NCBI GenBank assembly: GCA_944388825.1
Contig: CALXKG010000088.1
Coordinates: forward strand, 1 to 26,617
Direction of reading: 5' to 3'
From: an uncultured Clostridia bacterium
GTDB taxonomy: Bacteria > Bacillota > Clostridia > Oscillospirales > Ruminococcaceae
Length of the DNA stretch: 26,617 nucleotides
In this document: piece after piece, positions 17,711 through 24,471 of the stretch
Layout of the letters: every line of letters starts with the position of its first letter
How positions within the stretch are numbered: position 1 is the first letter of the stretch
Made by a program: the position numbers and the translations under genes
Notes under the pieces: generated by a model
The model's input: only the letters and a program-made list of their open reading frames with translations
Told to the model about the DNA's origin: nothing
Database searches by the model: none

Positions 17711-18667
17711 TTATTCCGTGACGGATGCCCGTACCCGCTCCCCGGCCGATACAGCCGCCAGCAGGGCTACCCCGGCGGAGTTGTCGGAGGAAAAAGCGGG
17801 GTCGGCAAAAAAGCCGCCGTATTTCCGCGCAAAATAGGGGCGCAGGACGCTGGAGGCCATGACTCCGCCGGCATAGAGGAGCGGCAGCGGGCCGTATTTT
17901 TCCAGCAGCGCTTCGGTCATCCCCTCCAGCGCCGCGCCGACCGACAGGAGGCAGTAGCGGGCGATGTACGCGTCCGGCTTCCCCTCTTCCTTCAGCTTGC
18001 GGCAGCGGTTTTCAATGCCGGACAGGCAGCAGTCGGCCCCTTTCATCGTCGGGCGGATCTTGATTTTATCCGTACACGTTTGGGCAAGGGCGCTTAAGCC
18101 CGGGCCGCAGGGGAAGGTAAGCCCCAGCATCAGCCCGACCCGGTCGACCGCCTGCCCCGCCTTTAAGTCGAGCGAACGGGCGGCGGGGGCAACGGTGAAG
18201 ACCGGCTCCCCCGGCTCGACCAGGAGACCGTCGGTCGTCCCGCCCGACAGGTGGAAAGCGAGGAAGCGCTTCCCCATCAGTTCCAGATGCCCCGACGAGT
18301 AGAGGGCGGCGGCAATGTGCCCCTCCTGGTGGGAAAAGGTATACAGCGGCGCACCGGTGGCGGAAGACAAAAGCTCCGCACAGGTTTTGCCGACCAAAAA
18401 ACAGGGCATATACGACCCTTCCGCCCGCCGGGGGAAGACCGAAACGCCGATGCCGGCAATTTCCGGGCGGCCGGCCGAAAAAAGCGCTTCCGCAAGGCCC
18501 CCCAGCTGGGAAACATGGGCGAAGACCGCGTCGCTCTGCCGGAGACCCAAAGCGCCGGGGGCGGTCGGGAGCAGCTTCTTTTCCATCCGCACCACGCCCG
18601 ATTCGCTATCGTAGAGCGCCAGGGAAGTGGTGTAGTTGGAGGTGTCGATCCCGAGATAAACGCCCAT
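17711..18667 (-). CDS. TsaD/Kae1-like M22 family protein (TsaD paralog)
   Basis: A 318-residue ASKHA-fold protein. The N-terminal phosphate loop is GIDTSNYTTS (residues 6-15), and the metal-binding HxEGH motif is intact at His113-Gln-Glu-Gly-His117. LSGGTTDGLL and YAGGVMASS are further nucleotide-fold blocks. It is shorter than true TsaD (about 340) and lacks the typical LVSGGHT wording, so it is probably a paralog and not the t6A enzyme; many Clostridia have such an M22 gene beside nusB. The ATG at 18667 shares one base with the nusB stop (TGATG). No clear Shine-Dalgarno is seen, and a perfect CCGCAG/CTGCGG hairpin lies 11 nt upstream, pointing to coupling by termination-reinitiation. Function is not established. 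Confidence 0.88.
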   Translation of the reverse strand: MGVYLGIDTSNYTTSLALYDSESGVVRMEKKLLPTAPGALGLRQSDAVFAHVSQLGGLAEALFSAGRPEIAGIGVSVFPRRAEGSYMPCFLVGKTCAELLSSATGAPLYTFSHQEGHIAAALYSSGHLELMGKRFLAFHLSGGTTDGLLVEPGEPVFTVAPAARSLDLKAGQAVDRVGLMLGLTFPCGPGLSALAQTCTDKIKIRPTMKGADCCLSGIENRCRKLKEEGKPDAYIARYCLLSVGAALEGMTEALLEKYGPLPLLYAGGVMASSVLRPYFARKYGGFFADPAFSSDNSAGVALLAAVSAGERVRASVTE

Positions 18668-19098
18668 CAGGCGTTTTCCGCAGCGGGCTGCGGGGCGGCT
18701 TTCGCGCGGACGATGCTGCCCAGGATCCCGTTTATAAAGGAAATATCGTCTTCATAGGCGTAATCGGAAGCGAGCTTGACGCATTCACTGACGGTGATGT
18801 CGTCGTCGATCCCGTCGCAGTAGAAGATTTCGTAGACCCCCAGCCGGAGGATCGCCAGAGAAACTTTGGAGATGCGGTTCATCGTCCACTTTTTGAGGTT
18901 GTGGGAGATGACGTCGTCGATCGCCGGCTGGTTTTCGACGACGCCTAAAAACATCTGCTCAACCTCGGGGGTAATCTCCATCTCGCCGATTTCCCGGGCG
19001 GTGTCCAGAAGTTCCCGGGCGCTGTCGCTGTTGAATATCCGCTCAAAGACCAGAATGAAGACGTTTTCACGCATCTGGTGTCTGGTTATTTTTTTCAT
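18667..19098 (-). CDS. nusB: Transcription antitermination factor NusB
   Basis: A 143-residue all-helical factor that, with NusE, binds boxA RNA in rRNA antitermination. It begins with the expected arginine-rich RHQMRENVFILVFE segment. The conserved C-terminal core WTMNRISKVSLAILRLGVYE and SECVKLASDYAYEDDISF then GILGSIVR are present. A short Ala/Pro-rich tail ends the protein. AAAGGAA lies roughly 11 nt before the ATG, a long spacing. It follows asp23 by 18 nt and overlaps the next gene by one base. Confidence 0.96.
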   Translation of the reverse strand: MKKITRHQMRENVFILVFERIFNSDSARELLDTAREIGEMEITPEVEQMFLGVVENQPAIDDVISHNLKKWTMNRISKVSLAILRLGVYEIFYCDGIDDDITVSECVKLASDYAYEDDISFINGILGSIVRAKAAPQPAAENA

Positions 19099-19116
19099 CC
19101 TGCAAAAATTCCTTTC

Positions 19117-19467
19117 TTACTCCCCGTCCGTCTGCACGATATCCGAGACGTGGACGTTGACCCGGCTGACGGCGATGCCGGTCATGTCCTGAACGGCGTC
19201 CTTTACCTTCTGCTGGATCTCGGCGCAGACAGCCTTCAGCTTATACCCGTAGGCCAGTTCGACCGACAGGTCGACCGTCACCGCGTCTCCCACCCGGTTG
19301 ACCGCCCGGGGAGCGGGTTCGGCGCTGAGCAGCCCCAATAGCCCCTTTTTCTTCGGGGTCAGCCGCGCGACGCCGGGGATCTCTTCCAGCACGTTTTGTA
19401 CGATCGTCTCCAGCACTTCTTCCGAAATACGGACGCTCGTCACCGTTTGATTGACTTTTGGCTGCAT
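19117..19467 (-). CDS. Asp23/Gls24 family envelope stress response protein (YqhY type)
   Basis: A 116-residue soluble protein. The first conserved stretch, VRISEEVLETIVQNVLEEIPGV, marks the Asp23/Gls24 fold (not quoted further). The second, VDLSVELAYGYKLKAV with VNVHVSDI at the end, completes it. Family members associate with the membrane or regulate acetyl-CoA carboxylase: in Bacillus YqhY lies beside accB-accC. Those acc genes are absent from this cluster, so the regulatory partner may sit elsewhere. AGGAGGG precedes the ATG by about 6 nt. It is the first gene of the long operon. Confidence 0.93.
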   Translation of the reverse strand: MQPKVNQTVTSVRISEEVLETIVQNVLEEIPGVARLTPKKKGLLGLLSAEPAPRAVNRVGDAVTVDLSVELAYGYKLKAVCAEIQQKVKDAVQDMTGIAVSRVNVHVSDIVQTDGE

Positions 19468-19477
19468 AAAAGTCCCT

Positions 19478-19508
19478 CCTGTCTGTACATGCCGCCCGGA
19501 CAGGCGGC
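19478..19508 (-). promoter_or_regulatory. Possible alternative leader hairpins before asp23
   Basis: In the leader RNA, GCCGCC-TGTCCG-GGCGGC (19508-19491) forms one 6-bp hairpin. CCTGTC (19504-19499) can instead pair with GACAGG (19483-19478), which includes the first bases of the AGGAGGG ribosome site. The two structures exclude each other. Stems are short, so this may be chance. Confidence 0.25.
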
Positions 19509-19527
19509 GGATACCATCTCAGAAAAC

Positions 19528-19556
19528 ATTATAGCACCAAATTCCCATTTACACAA
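19528..19556 (-). promoter_or_regulatory. Extended -10 promoter of the asp23-to-recN operon
   Basis: The minus strand has TATAAT (19533-19528) with TGC directly ahead, an extended -10, and TTGTGT (19556-19551) at a 17-nt distance. It lies about 60 nt upstream of the asp23 start. No other comparable promoter was noticed between asp23 and recN, although I did not scan every internal junction exhaustively. Confidence 0.8.
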
Positions 19557-19598
19557 CCATTTTGCATATTTTTTTGTATACGGCGGTTTTTTGTGCAT

Positions 19599-19627
19599 AT
19601 AAAAGGCCCCCGCGGGAAGGCGGGGGC
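19599..19627 (-). terminator. Terminator of the spoIIIA operon
   Basis: GCCCCCGC and GCGGGGGC form a perfect 8-bp stem with a 6-nt loop. On the minus strand it is followed by CTTTTATAT. It starts 12 nt after the spoIIIAH stop, separating the sporulation operon from asp23. Confidence 0.88.
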
Positions 19628-19639
19628 AGGGTAAATGGA

Positions 19640-20227
19640 TCAGGCTTCGGGCGCTTCGGCGGCAGAAGTGTCATTTTCCGCCGTGCCGATCTCGCCGACC
19701 GAGATGCAGTCGGCGGTAAGGCCGGTTTCCTCAACGATGATGTTTTTGATCTGATTGGCGGTTTCAGCCGTAAGTCCTTCGGTCTGGACGATCACCCGGG
19801 CGGAACCGTCGTCGACGTAGGCCAGGCATTCGGTGAATCCCTTGGCCTTTACAAGCGTCTCGATTTTATTTTCGCTCTCGATCTGGGCCGAGACCTGGAG
19901 CGCCTTTTCCGCCGCCAGTTCTTTTTCGCTGTCGGTCATCTCATCTGCCCCCAGCGTCTGAGCCAGCGTCTCGATCGCCTCGTCCCGGGCCTTCCGCCTC
20001 TCCAGCCGGGCGGAAGCGAAATAGTCGCTCTCCCCGTCCGCCGGTTCGGCCTGGGTCAGCTGGGCTTCGCCGTAATGGGCTTCCTCCGAGCCTTCGCTCG
20101 ACGCGGTCAGCAGATCGGCATTCCCTGTCCCGGCAAAGACATAGTTTAAGTAGACCGCGATGCCGAGGATGGTCACCAGGCTCGCCAGCACGATCTGTTT
20201 TTTCCCCAGAATAACGCTCATCTTCAT
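19640..20227 (-). CDS. spoIIIAH: Stage III sporulation protein AH
   Basis: A 195-residue single-pass protein. The mother-cell SpoIIIAH reaches through the outer forespore membrane to bind forespore SpoIIQ and form the feeding channel. The N-terminal helix IVLASLVTILGIAVYLNYVFA is followed by an acidic linker. The YscJ/FliF-like ring-building domain comes after a charged helix (SARLERRKARDEAIETLAQ) and ends with TANQIKNIIVEETGLTADCI. The start at 20227 is chosen because AAAGGA stands 10 nt upstream. An ATG at 20251, fused to the spoIIIAG stop (TAATG), would add eight residues and place the Shine-Dalgarno inside the gene. The tail is Ala/Glu-rich. Confidence 0.93.
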   Translation of the reverse strand: MKMSVILGKKQIVLASLVTILGIAVYLNYVFAGTGNADLLTASSEGSEEAHYGEAQLTQAEPADGESDYFASARLERRKARDEAIETLAQTLGADEMTDSEKELAAEKALQVSAQIESENKIETLVKAKGFTECLAYVDDGSARVIVQTEGLTAETANQIKNIIVEETGLTADCISVGEIGTAENDTSAAEAPEA

Positions 20228-20250
20228 ATCGACCCCATCCTTTCTGAACA

Positions 20251-20751
20251 TTAACGCTTCATCTGCTCAACGCTGACCCGGGTGGACGAAAGGCCGTAGA
20301 GGGCGTAGAGCAGCGCGTAGATATCGCTTTGCACCCGGGGGTCCCCGCCTCCCTCGCAGATGACTGCCGCCCCTTCTACCGACGGTGCCAGCTCCGCCAC
20401 CGGCACCGCGCTGCCGCCGGAGGTGACGTATTTTTCCGCCTGCTCCTTCCGGCGCAGCGTCCCGTCCGACCACTCTTCGGTGTCGGAAGATTCGGAAAGA
20501 TAGCGGGTGGAGCCGTTGTCCGCAAGGGAGACCATCACCTCCGCCTTCCCCGCCCCATCCAGCTGGGAGACCAGCGTTTCCAGGCGGGCTTCGATCGCGG
20601 CGGCCGGGTCTTCCGCCGTCTCAGGCTGTTCCGCTTCCGCTGCGGGGATAAGGGAAGACAGGAACAGCAGGAAAATCCCTGCGAGCCCCGCCGCCAGCAG
20701 CGGCCAGGGTTTTCTGCCCGTGAACCAGTCCCGCAGTTTAGTCCTCTCCAT
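20251..20751 (-). CDS. spoIIIAG: Stage III sporulation protein AG
   Basis: A 166-residue membrane-anchored protein that forms the large ring of the SpoIIIA-SpoIIQ complex. One helix (WPLLAAGLAGIFLLFLSSLIP) is followed by an extracytoplasmic domain with DGAGKAEVMVSL and the conserved EGAAVICEGGGDPRVQSDI ring segment. Start: GGAGG lies 9 nt before the ATG at 20751. The in-frame ATG at 20760 abuts that GGAGG and is unlikely. The gene begins inside spoIIIAF with a 14-nt overlap. Confidence 0.93.
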   Translation of the reverse strand: MERTKLRDWFTGRKPWPLLAAGLAGIFLLFLSSLIPAAEAEQPETAEDPAAAIEARLETLVSQLDGAGKAEVMVSLADNGSTRYLSESSDTEEWSDGTLRRKEQAEKYVTSGGSAVPVAELAPSVEGAAVICEGGGDPRVQSDIYALLYALYGLSSTRVSVEQMKR

Positions 20752-21181
20752 CTGTTTCATCCTCCGTCTCCAACCGGGCGGTCACGCCAAAGGTTCGGTT
20801 CAATTCGACCGCCGCCCGGGCGGCCGCGTCCATCCCCTCCGGCGGCACCCGGATGACCAGACCGGTAATAGATATGCCGTCCGATGGGTCATTATGTATC
20901 GAAATTTCCGCCTCCGCTTCCGGTAAGCCGTACCCGGCAAGGATCTCTTCCGCTTCCGCCTCCAGGGAGGAGACGACCGCCGCTTCCAGCTGCCGCTGGG
21001 CCAGCTCCGACAGATCGCCGCCAAGGTCGGAAACATCCGTCTCGGGAATGGATATGTCGGGCAGGCGGGCGCCGGCCAGTGGCAGGGCTACCGACAGCAG
21101 GAAGAAGATCCGCACCGCAAATTGCAGCATCCGGTTTTCCTTTTTCGGCGCAAGAAAGAGGATGATGCCGGAAAGGACCAT
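20738..21181 (-). CDS. spoIIIAF: Stage III sporulation protein AF (5' end uncertain)
   Basis: The first canonical start gives 147 residues: part of a first helix, a short charged loop PKKENR, a second helix (FAVRIFFLLSVALPL) and an extracytoplasmic domain ending in a Glu/Asp-rich tail. SpoIIIAF proteins have two full N-terminal helices. The frame stays open upstream to 21223, adding IEQLKLTAAALCGT, which completes helix one in family style. A strong AAAGGAGG (21239-21232) lies 8 nt before codon ATC at 21223-21221, and no ATG, GTG or TTG is in frame between them. So the true product is probably about 161 residues, starting at ATC or at an altered base. It follows the spoIIIAE stop closely. Confidence 0.85.
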   Translation of the reverse strand: MVLSGIILFLAPKKENRMLQFAVRIFFLLSVALPLAGARLPDISIPETDVSDLGGDLSELAQRQLEAAVVSSLEAEAEEILAGYGLPEAEAEISIHNDPSDGISITGLVIRVPPEGMDAAARAAVELNRTFGVTARLETEDETDGED

Positions 21182-21241
21182 CGTCCCGCAGAGAGCGGCG
21201 GCGGTCAGTTTCAGCTGTTCGATATGGGACGCCTCCTTTCC

Positions 21242-22348
21242 CTATCCCCGCGCCAACAGTACCATCGCCAGCGCCCCCAGCAGCATCACCGCGTAGCAGA
21301 CGACGATCGAGAGCATGACCGACACTGCTCCGGCGGCCGATCTCATCACCTCTGCCGGGCCGGATTCCGACAGTGTTTCGGCGGCGGCCGCTCCCAGCTT
21401 CAGGAGGCCGCTCAAAAGCCCCAGATACAGGATGCGCGGGAGGAAGACGACGCCGATGACCGCGACGCCAAATGCGCCGACCGTGCTTTTGACCAGGTTA
21501 AGGCAGCCGCTGACCGCGCTCCAGGCGTCCCCGACCGCCCCGCCGACCACCGGTATGGCGGAAGAGAGCAGGAACTTTGCCGTTTTCAGGGTGACGCCGT
21601 CGGCGGAGCCGCTGACCGAGGTCTTAATGGTCAGGAGGGCCAGGAAGACGGTCAGGCAGAAGGAAAGGATCCAGAGGGCAAGGCTTTTGACCGAACGGAT
21701 CAGCGCGCCGGCCTGCAGATCGGGGGCAAGGGCGGACAGAAGGCTGAGGGCGATGAAGATGCAGCAGAGGGGCAGGACGATGGAGGAGACCGCGAGGGAA
21801 AACAGCTCGACCGCCGACAGGGTCGTCCCGTACCAGACAAGGGACGACGCCGGCTTGCCCGACGCGGCCGCCGAGGCGGCGAAGACCGGCAGGAAGCTGT
21901 ACATAAAGGCCGACAGGTTTTCGACCGCCTTTGCCGTCGAACGGACGGCGCCGGTCACCGGTTCCGCCAGCAGCACCGCCATCATCAGGGCGACAACGGT
22001 ATGGAAAGGCGCGCCTTTCCCTTCCCCAAAACCGGAAAGGAGGGCGGACAGCAGCGTAGCGGCGAGAAGGGAGGAGATGAGCCGCAGCGGCTCCGTCCCC
22101 CAGTCTTTCAGGATGGAAATGCCCGCCTCCAGCAGGCTTTCGGGGGTGATATCCTCCAGGTCTTCCGCTGAAAAGCCGTTTGCGAAAAAGTCTTCCGCTT
22201 CCTCCGGCAGGAGGGAGAAAAGGGAGTAATAGCCGCTTTCTTCCAGCTGTCCCTCCAGTATGGCGCCGGTGTCCGCGCCGAAAGCCGGGCGGCCGGTCAA
22301 AAAGAGGACGGGCAGCAGGATGAGCAGCAGGGCTAAAACTTTTTTCAT
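21242..22348 (-). CDS. spoIIIAE: Stage III sporulation protein AE
   Basis: A 368-residue polytopic membrane protein, the most hydrophobic part of the SpoIIIA complex. A signal peptide (MKKVLALLLILLPVLFLTG, likely cleaved near AFG-AD) is followed by an acidic extracytoplasmic stretch and about seven to eight helices. Family blocks include LTIKTSVSGSADGVTLKTAK and SSAIPVVGGAVGDAWSAV. The domain resembles type II/III export-gate permeases. Start at 22348 has GGGAGGGAG just ahead. A longer frame reaching back to 22792 overlaps spoIIIAD out of frame and is not the gene. Confidence 0.95.
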   Translation of the reverse strand: MKKVLALLLILLPVLFLTGRPAFGADTGAILEGQLEESGYYSLFSLLPEEAEDFFANGFSAEDLEDITPESLLEAGISILKDWGTEPLRLISSLLAATLLSALLSGFGEGKGAPFHTVVALMMAVLLAEPVTGAVRSTAKAVENLSAFMYSFLPVFAASAAASGKPASSLVWYGTTLSAVELFSLAVSSIVLPLCCIFIALSLLSALAPDLQAGALIRSVKSLALWILSFCLTVFLALLTIKTSVSGSADGVTLKTAKFLLSSAIPVVGGAVGDAWSAVSGCLNLVKSTVGAFGVAVIGVVFLPRILYLGLLSGLLKLGAAAAETLSESGPAEVMRSAAGAVSVMLSIVVCYAVMLLGALAMVLLARG

Positions 22349-22365
22349 CCGTCTCCCTCCCCTTC

Positions 22366-22755
22366 CTATTCGATCAGAGACAGGGCCAGTTCCAGCAGCT
22401 GCTCGTAGACCGGCAGACAGCTGACCAGGATCAGCACCTTGCCCGCCAGTTCGATCTGTGCGGCGGCAGCCGAAAGGCCGGATTCTTTGCACAGGCCCGC
22501 CCCGATCTCGGACAGGCAGCAGATGCCGAGGCAGCGGAGCAAAACCCGCAGCTGGTCCGAACCGATCCCCGCCCGGCCGGCCAAATCCATCACCGAAGTA
22601 AAGACCGGGATCATCTGCAAGACCGTCCAGCCGGTAAAGACTGCCGCGGCTGCGATCGAGGTGAGCATCCCATATTCCGGCTTCCAGCTTTTGAGCAACA
22701 GGGCGGCTACCGCCGCCAGCAGGGCCGCCGCTACAAGCGAGATAAACCCTTCCAT
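22366..22755 (-). CDS. spoIIIAD: Stage III sporulation protein AD
   Basis: A 129-residue membrane protein with about four helices. The central segment LRCLGICCLSEIGAGLCKESG is typical of SpoIIIAD (GI..L.e.a...C.d.G pattern), and the C-terminal helix follows IELAGKVLILVSCLPVY. The ATG at 22755 is two bases after the spoIIIAC stop and no Shine-Dalgarno is visible, so translation is coupled. It is homologous to SpoIIIAC plus two extra helices. AC and AD lie together in every spoIIIA operon. Confidence 0.94.
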   Translation of the reverse strand: MEGFISLVAAALLAAVAALLLKSWKPEYGMLTSIAAAAVFTGWTVLQMIPVFTSVMDLAGRAGIGSDQLRVLLRCLGICCLSEIGAGLCKESGLSAAAAQIELAGKVLILVSCLPVYEQLLELALSLIE

Positions 22756-22757
22756 CG

Positions 22758-22955
22758 TCAGTAAAGGCCAAACAGCTGCTGGATGGTGCCAAACAGGCTG
22801 CTGATCTGGCTCACCAGCATCGTCAGGACAACGATCACCCCCGCCAGCGTCGTCAGCATCGCCTGTTCCTCCCGGCCGGAACGGATCAGCACCTGGTTTA
22901 AGACCGCGACGATGATGCCGATCGCCGCGATGCGGAAAATGAAATCGACGTCCAT
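22758..22955 (-). CDS. spoIIIAC: Stage III sporulation protein AC
   Basis: A 65-residue membrane protein with two helices: FRIAAIGIIVAVLNQVLIR, then a charged loop SGREEQA, then LTTLAGVIVVLTMLVSQI. This layout and length are typical. The ATG at 22955 has AGGAAGG 8 nt upstream; a GTG at 22964 is in frame but lies inside that ribosome site. Confidence 0.94.
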   Translation of the reverse strand: MDVDFIFRIAAIGIIVAVLNQVLIRSGREEQAMLTTLAGVIVVLTMLVSQISSLFGTIQQLFGLY

Positions 22956-22996
22956 ATGCGCCACCTTCCTGTCTTTTGGCGTCTGCCAATGTGCCC

Positions 22997-23440
22997 TTAC
23001 AGCGCCGCCACCGCCGCGAACAGCCCGGCGAGAAGCCCGAGGGTCGGGTACAGACGGGATTTTTCCCGTTCCGCCTGCCGCGCCTGCTGGAGCAGCTGTC
23101 CCAACTCCCCCGCCGCCAGCCGGACCGATTTGGCCTGAGCTTCGGCGGATCCGCGCCCAAGCCCCCCGGCTACCCGCGCGCAGACCGCCTGTTCGGGGGC
23201 CGGAAGGGCAGCTATCAGCCCGTCCCAGCCGGATGCGGGGAGAAGGCGCTCCCGTTTTAACATATCGTTTAAGACAGGGGTCGGCAGCCGTTGCAAAAGA
23301 AGCGTCTCCAGCCGGGTAAGCAGCCGGAGCAGATTCTCCGTCTGCTCAGTCCGCGCCCGCAGCCGGCCGGCTGTCCAGAACCCCGTCCCCGAGCAGGCGG
23401 CGATGAGAAGAAAAGCCGCCAAAATCCGCAGAGAAGCCAT
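22997..23440 (-). CDS. spoIIIAB: Stage III sporulation protein AB
   Basis: A 147-residue protein. The N-terminal hydrophobic segment ends LLIAACSGTGF and resembles both a membrane anchor and a lipobox (Cys16). An arginine-rich junction then LLRLLTRLETLLLQRLPTP gives the family's GspF-like helical core; a C-terminal helix (LGLLAGLFAAVAAL) ends it. It is a little short for the family (about 170). The ATG at 23440 follows GGTGG; the first 95 nt lie inside the spoIIIAA reading frame. In the SpoIIIA complex AB is the type II secretion platform-like part. Confidence 0.9.
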   Translation of the reverse strand: MASLRILAAFLLIAACSGTGFWTAGRLRARTEQTENLLRLLTRLETLLLQRLPTPVLNDMLKRERLLPASGWDGLIAALPAPEQAVCARVAGGLGRGSAEAQAKSVRLAAGELGQLLQQARQAEREKSRLYPTLGLLAGLFAAVAAL

Positions 23441-24302
23441 CTGTATCCACCACCCTTTCCACCTTCCCGGACGCGACAAGGGCGATATGGGCAAAGGCCC
23501 CGGCGTCCAGCAGTTTCCTGACCCAGTCCCGCCGGATAAGCTCCTGGATGCTTCCGGCGTGGACGCTGGCAACCAGCGGGACGCCGCTTTGGAGGGCGGA
23601 GAGGACTGCCTCCGCTTCCCGGGGGGAGAGCTCGTCGCAGAGCAGGAGCTCCGGCGACAGCGTCCGCACCGCCAGCTCGATCGCCGCCGCTTTCGGGTAG
23701 CCGGTGACCAGGTCGGCGCTGAGGGCAGGGGGCGGGAGCGGGGTAAGCTCCCCTCGCTCGTCCAGCACCGCCAGCTTCATCCCCTGGGCCAGCCGGGCGG
23801 CGAGCGCGCGCAGCAGGGTCGTCTTGCCGCTCATCGGCTTCCCGGCGATCAAAAGCGAGTCGGGGAACCGCACCGCCCGCAGCAGGGGATCCGCCGCCGC
23901 CGGGATATAGGCCGGGAAGCGGAAGGAAAGCCCCTGTACCGTATGGACCGAAACGGGATGTCCGTCCGCCAGCGCCGCCTGCCCGGCGATCCCCAGCCGC
24001 GCTCCGCCCGGGAGCGGGAGGAAGCCCTGGCAGACCGTCTCCATCGCGCTCTGCATCGAGCGTCCGCTGGCCCGGAAGAGGGTTTCGTCCAGCTGGGCGG
24101 CGGTCGGGGTTATCGCCTCTTCCGGCCTGCCAAACGTCCCGTCCGGCTTCAGCCAGCCCCTTCCATAGGCGGCGAGCAGCTGCGCCGGCTTGCCGGCCCG
24201 GAGGCGGAGCTCGTAGACCTGTCCCCGTTCCATCGCCCGGAAAACCGCCCGGGCGGCCGCCGGCGGGAGGCAGTCGGAGAGCCAGCCAAATTCCTTTTCC
24301 AT
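23346..24302 (-). CDS. spoIIIAA: Stage III sporulation protein AA (secretion-type ATPase)
   Basis: A 318-residue cytosolic AAA-type ATPase of the mother cell, related to type II/IV secretion motors. Walker A is GKPMSGKTTLLRAL and Walker B LLLCDELSPREAEAV. The start ELRLRAGKP and the FRASGRSMQSAMETVCQGFLP block fit the family. SVHAGSIQELIRR is the conserved sensor-like His segment. After VERVVDTDGFS about 25 residues run on, out of frame over the spoIIIAB start; the usual RR-x-GPG ending is not seen. The ATG at 24302 has AAAGGGTGG 5 nt ahead. Transcription probably depends on sigma-E, as in Bacillus, although I see no convincing site. Confidence 0.93.
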   Translation of the reverse strand: MEKEFGWLSDCLPPAAARAVFRAMERGQVYELRLRAGKPAQLLAAYGRGWLKPDGTFGRPEEAITPTAAQLDETLFRASGRSMQSAMETVCQGFLPLPGGARLGIAGQAALADGHPVSVHTVQGLSFRFPAYIPAAADPLLRAVRFPDSLLIAGKPMSGKTTLLRALAARLAQGMKLAVLDERGELTPLPPPALSADLVTGYPKAAAIELAVRTLSPELLLCDELSPREAEAVLSALQSGVPLVASVHAGSIQELIRRDWVRKLLDAGAFAHIALVASGKVERVVDTDGFSADFGGFSSHRRLLGDGVLDSRPAAGAD

Positions 24303-24400
24303 CCTGTCCACCCTTTCTGTGTCGTCCTGTTTGTCCCATCATATGTGGACGGGCAGGCGGTTAGAACCGGCGGGCGGACAGATTTCCCGTTCCCGGACGA

Positions 24401-24429
24401 TTGACAAAAGTGGATAAAAAATGTATACT
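24401..24429 (+). promoter_or_regulatory. Consensus sigma-A promoter for the 24472 gene
   Basis: TTGACA (24401-24406), a 17-nt spacer and TATACT (24424-24429). It is among the best promoters in the window and drives vegetative transcription away from spoIIIAA. Confidence 0.9.
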
Positions 24430-24471
24430 TATAGGTAAAGTATTGGCATCTATGCCGGACAAGGAGGCGTT

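Noticed and set aside
21122..22171. 349-residue plus-strand frame rich in Gln, Asp, Gly and Arg opposite spoIIIAE-AF
   Set aside because: The low-complexity composition comes from reading membrane-protein codons backwards; it is not a real repeat protein.
23269..24342. 357-residue minus-strand frame, Gly/Arg/Pro-rich
   Set aside because: It runs in another frame over spoIIIAA and spoIIIAB, whose Walker motifs and helices are intact.
24338..24366. Possible sigma-E promoter for spoIIIAA (CATATGAT with TTCTAAC 14 nt upstream on the minus strand)
   Set aside because: Only the -10 resembles the sigma-E consensus and the -35 match is poor. Sigma-E control is likely from biology, but this site is not supported enough to list.
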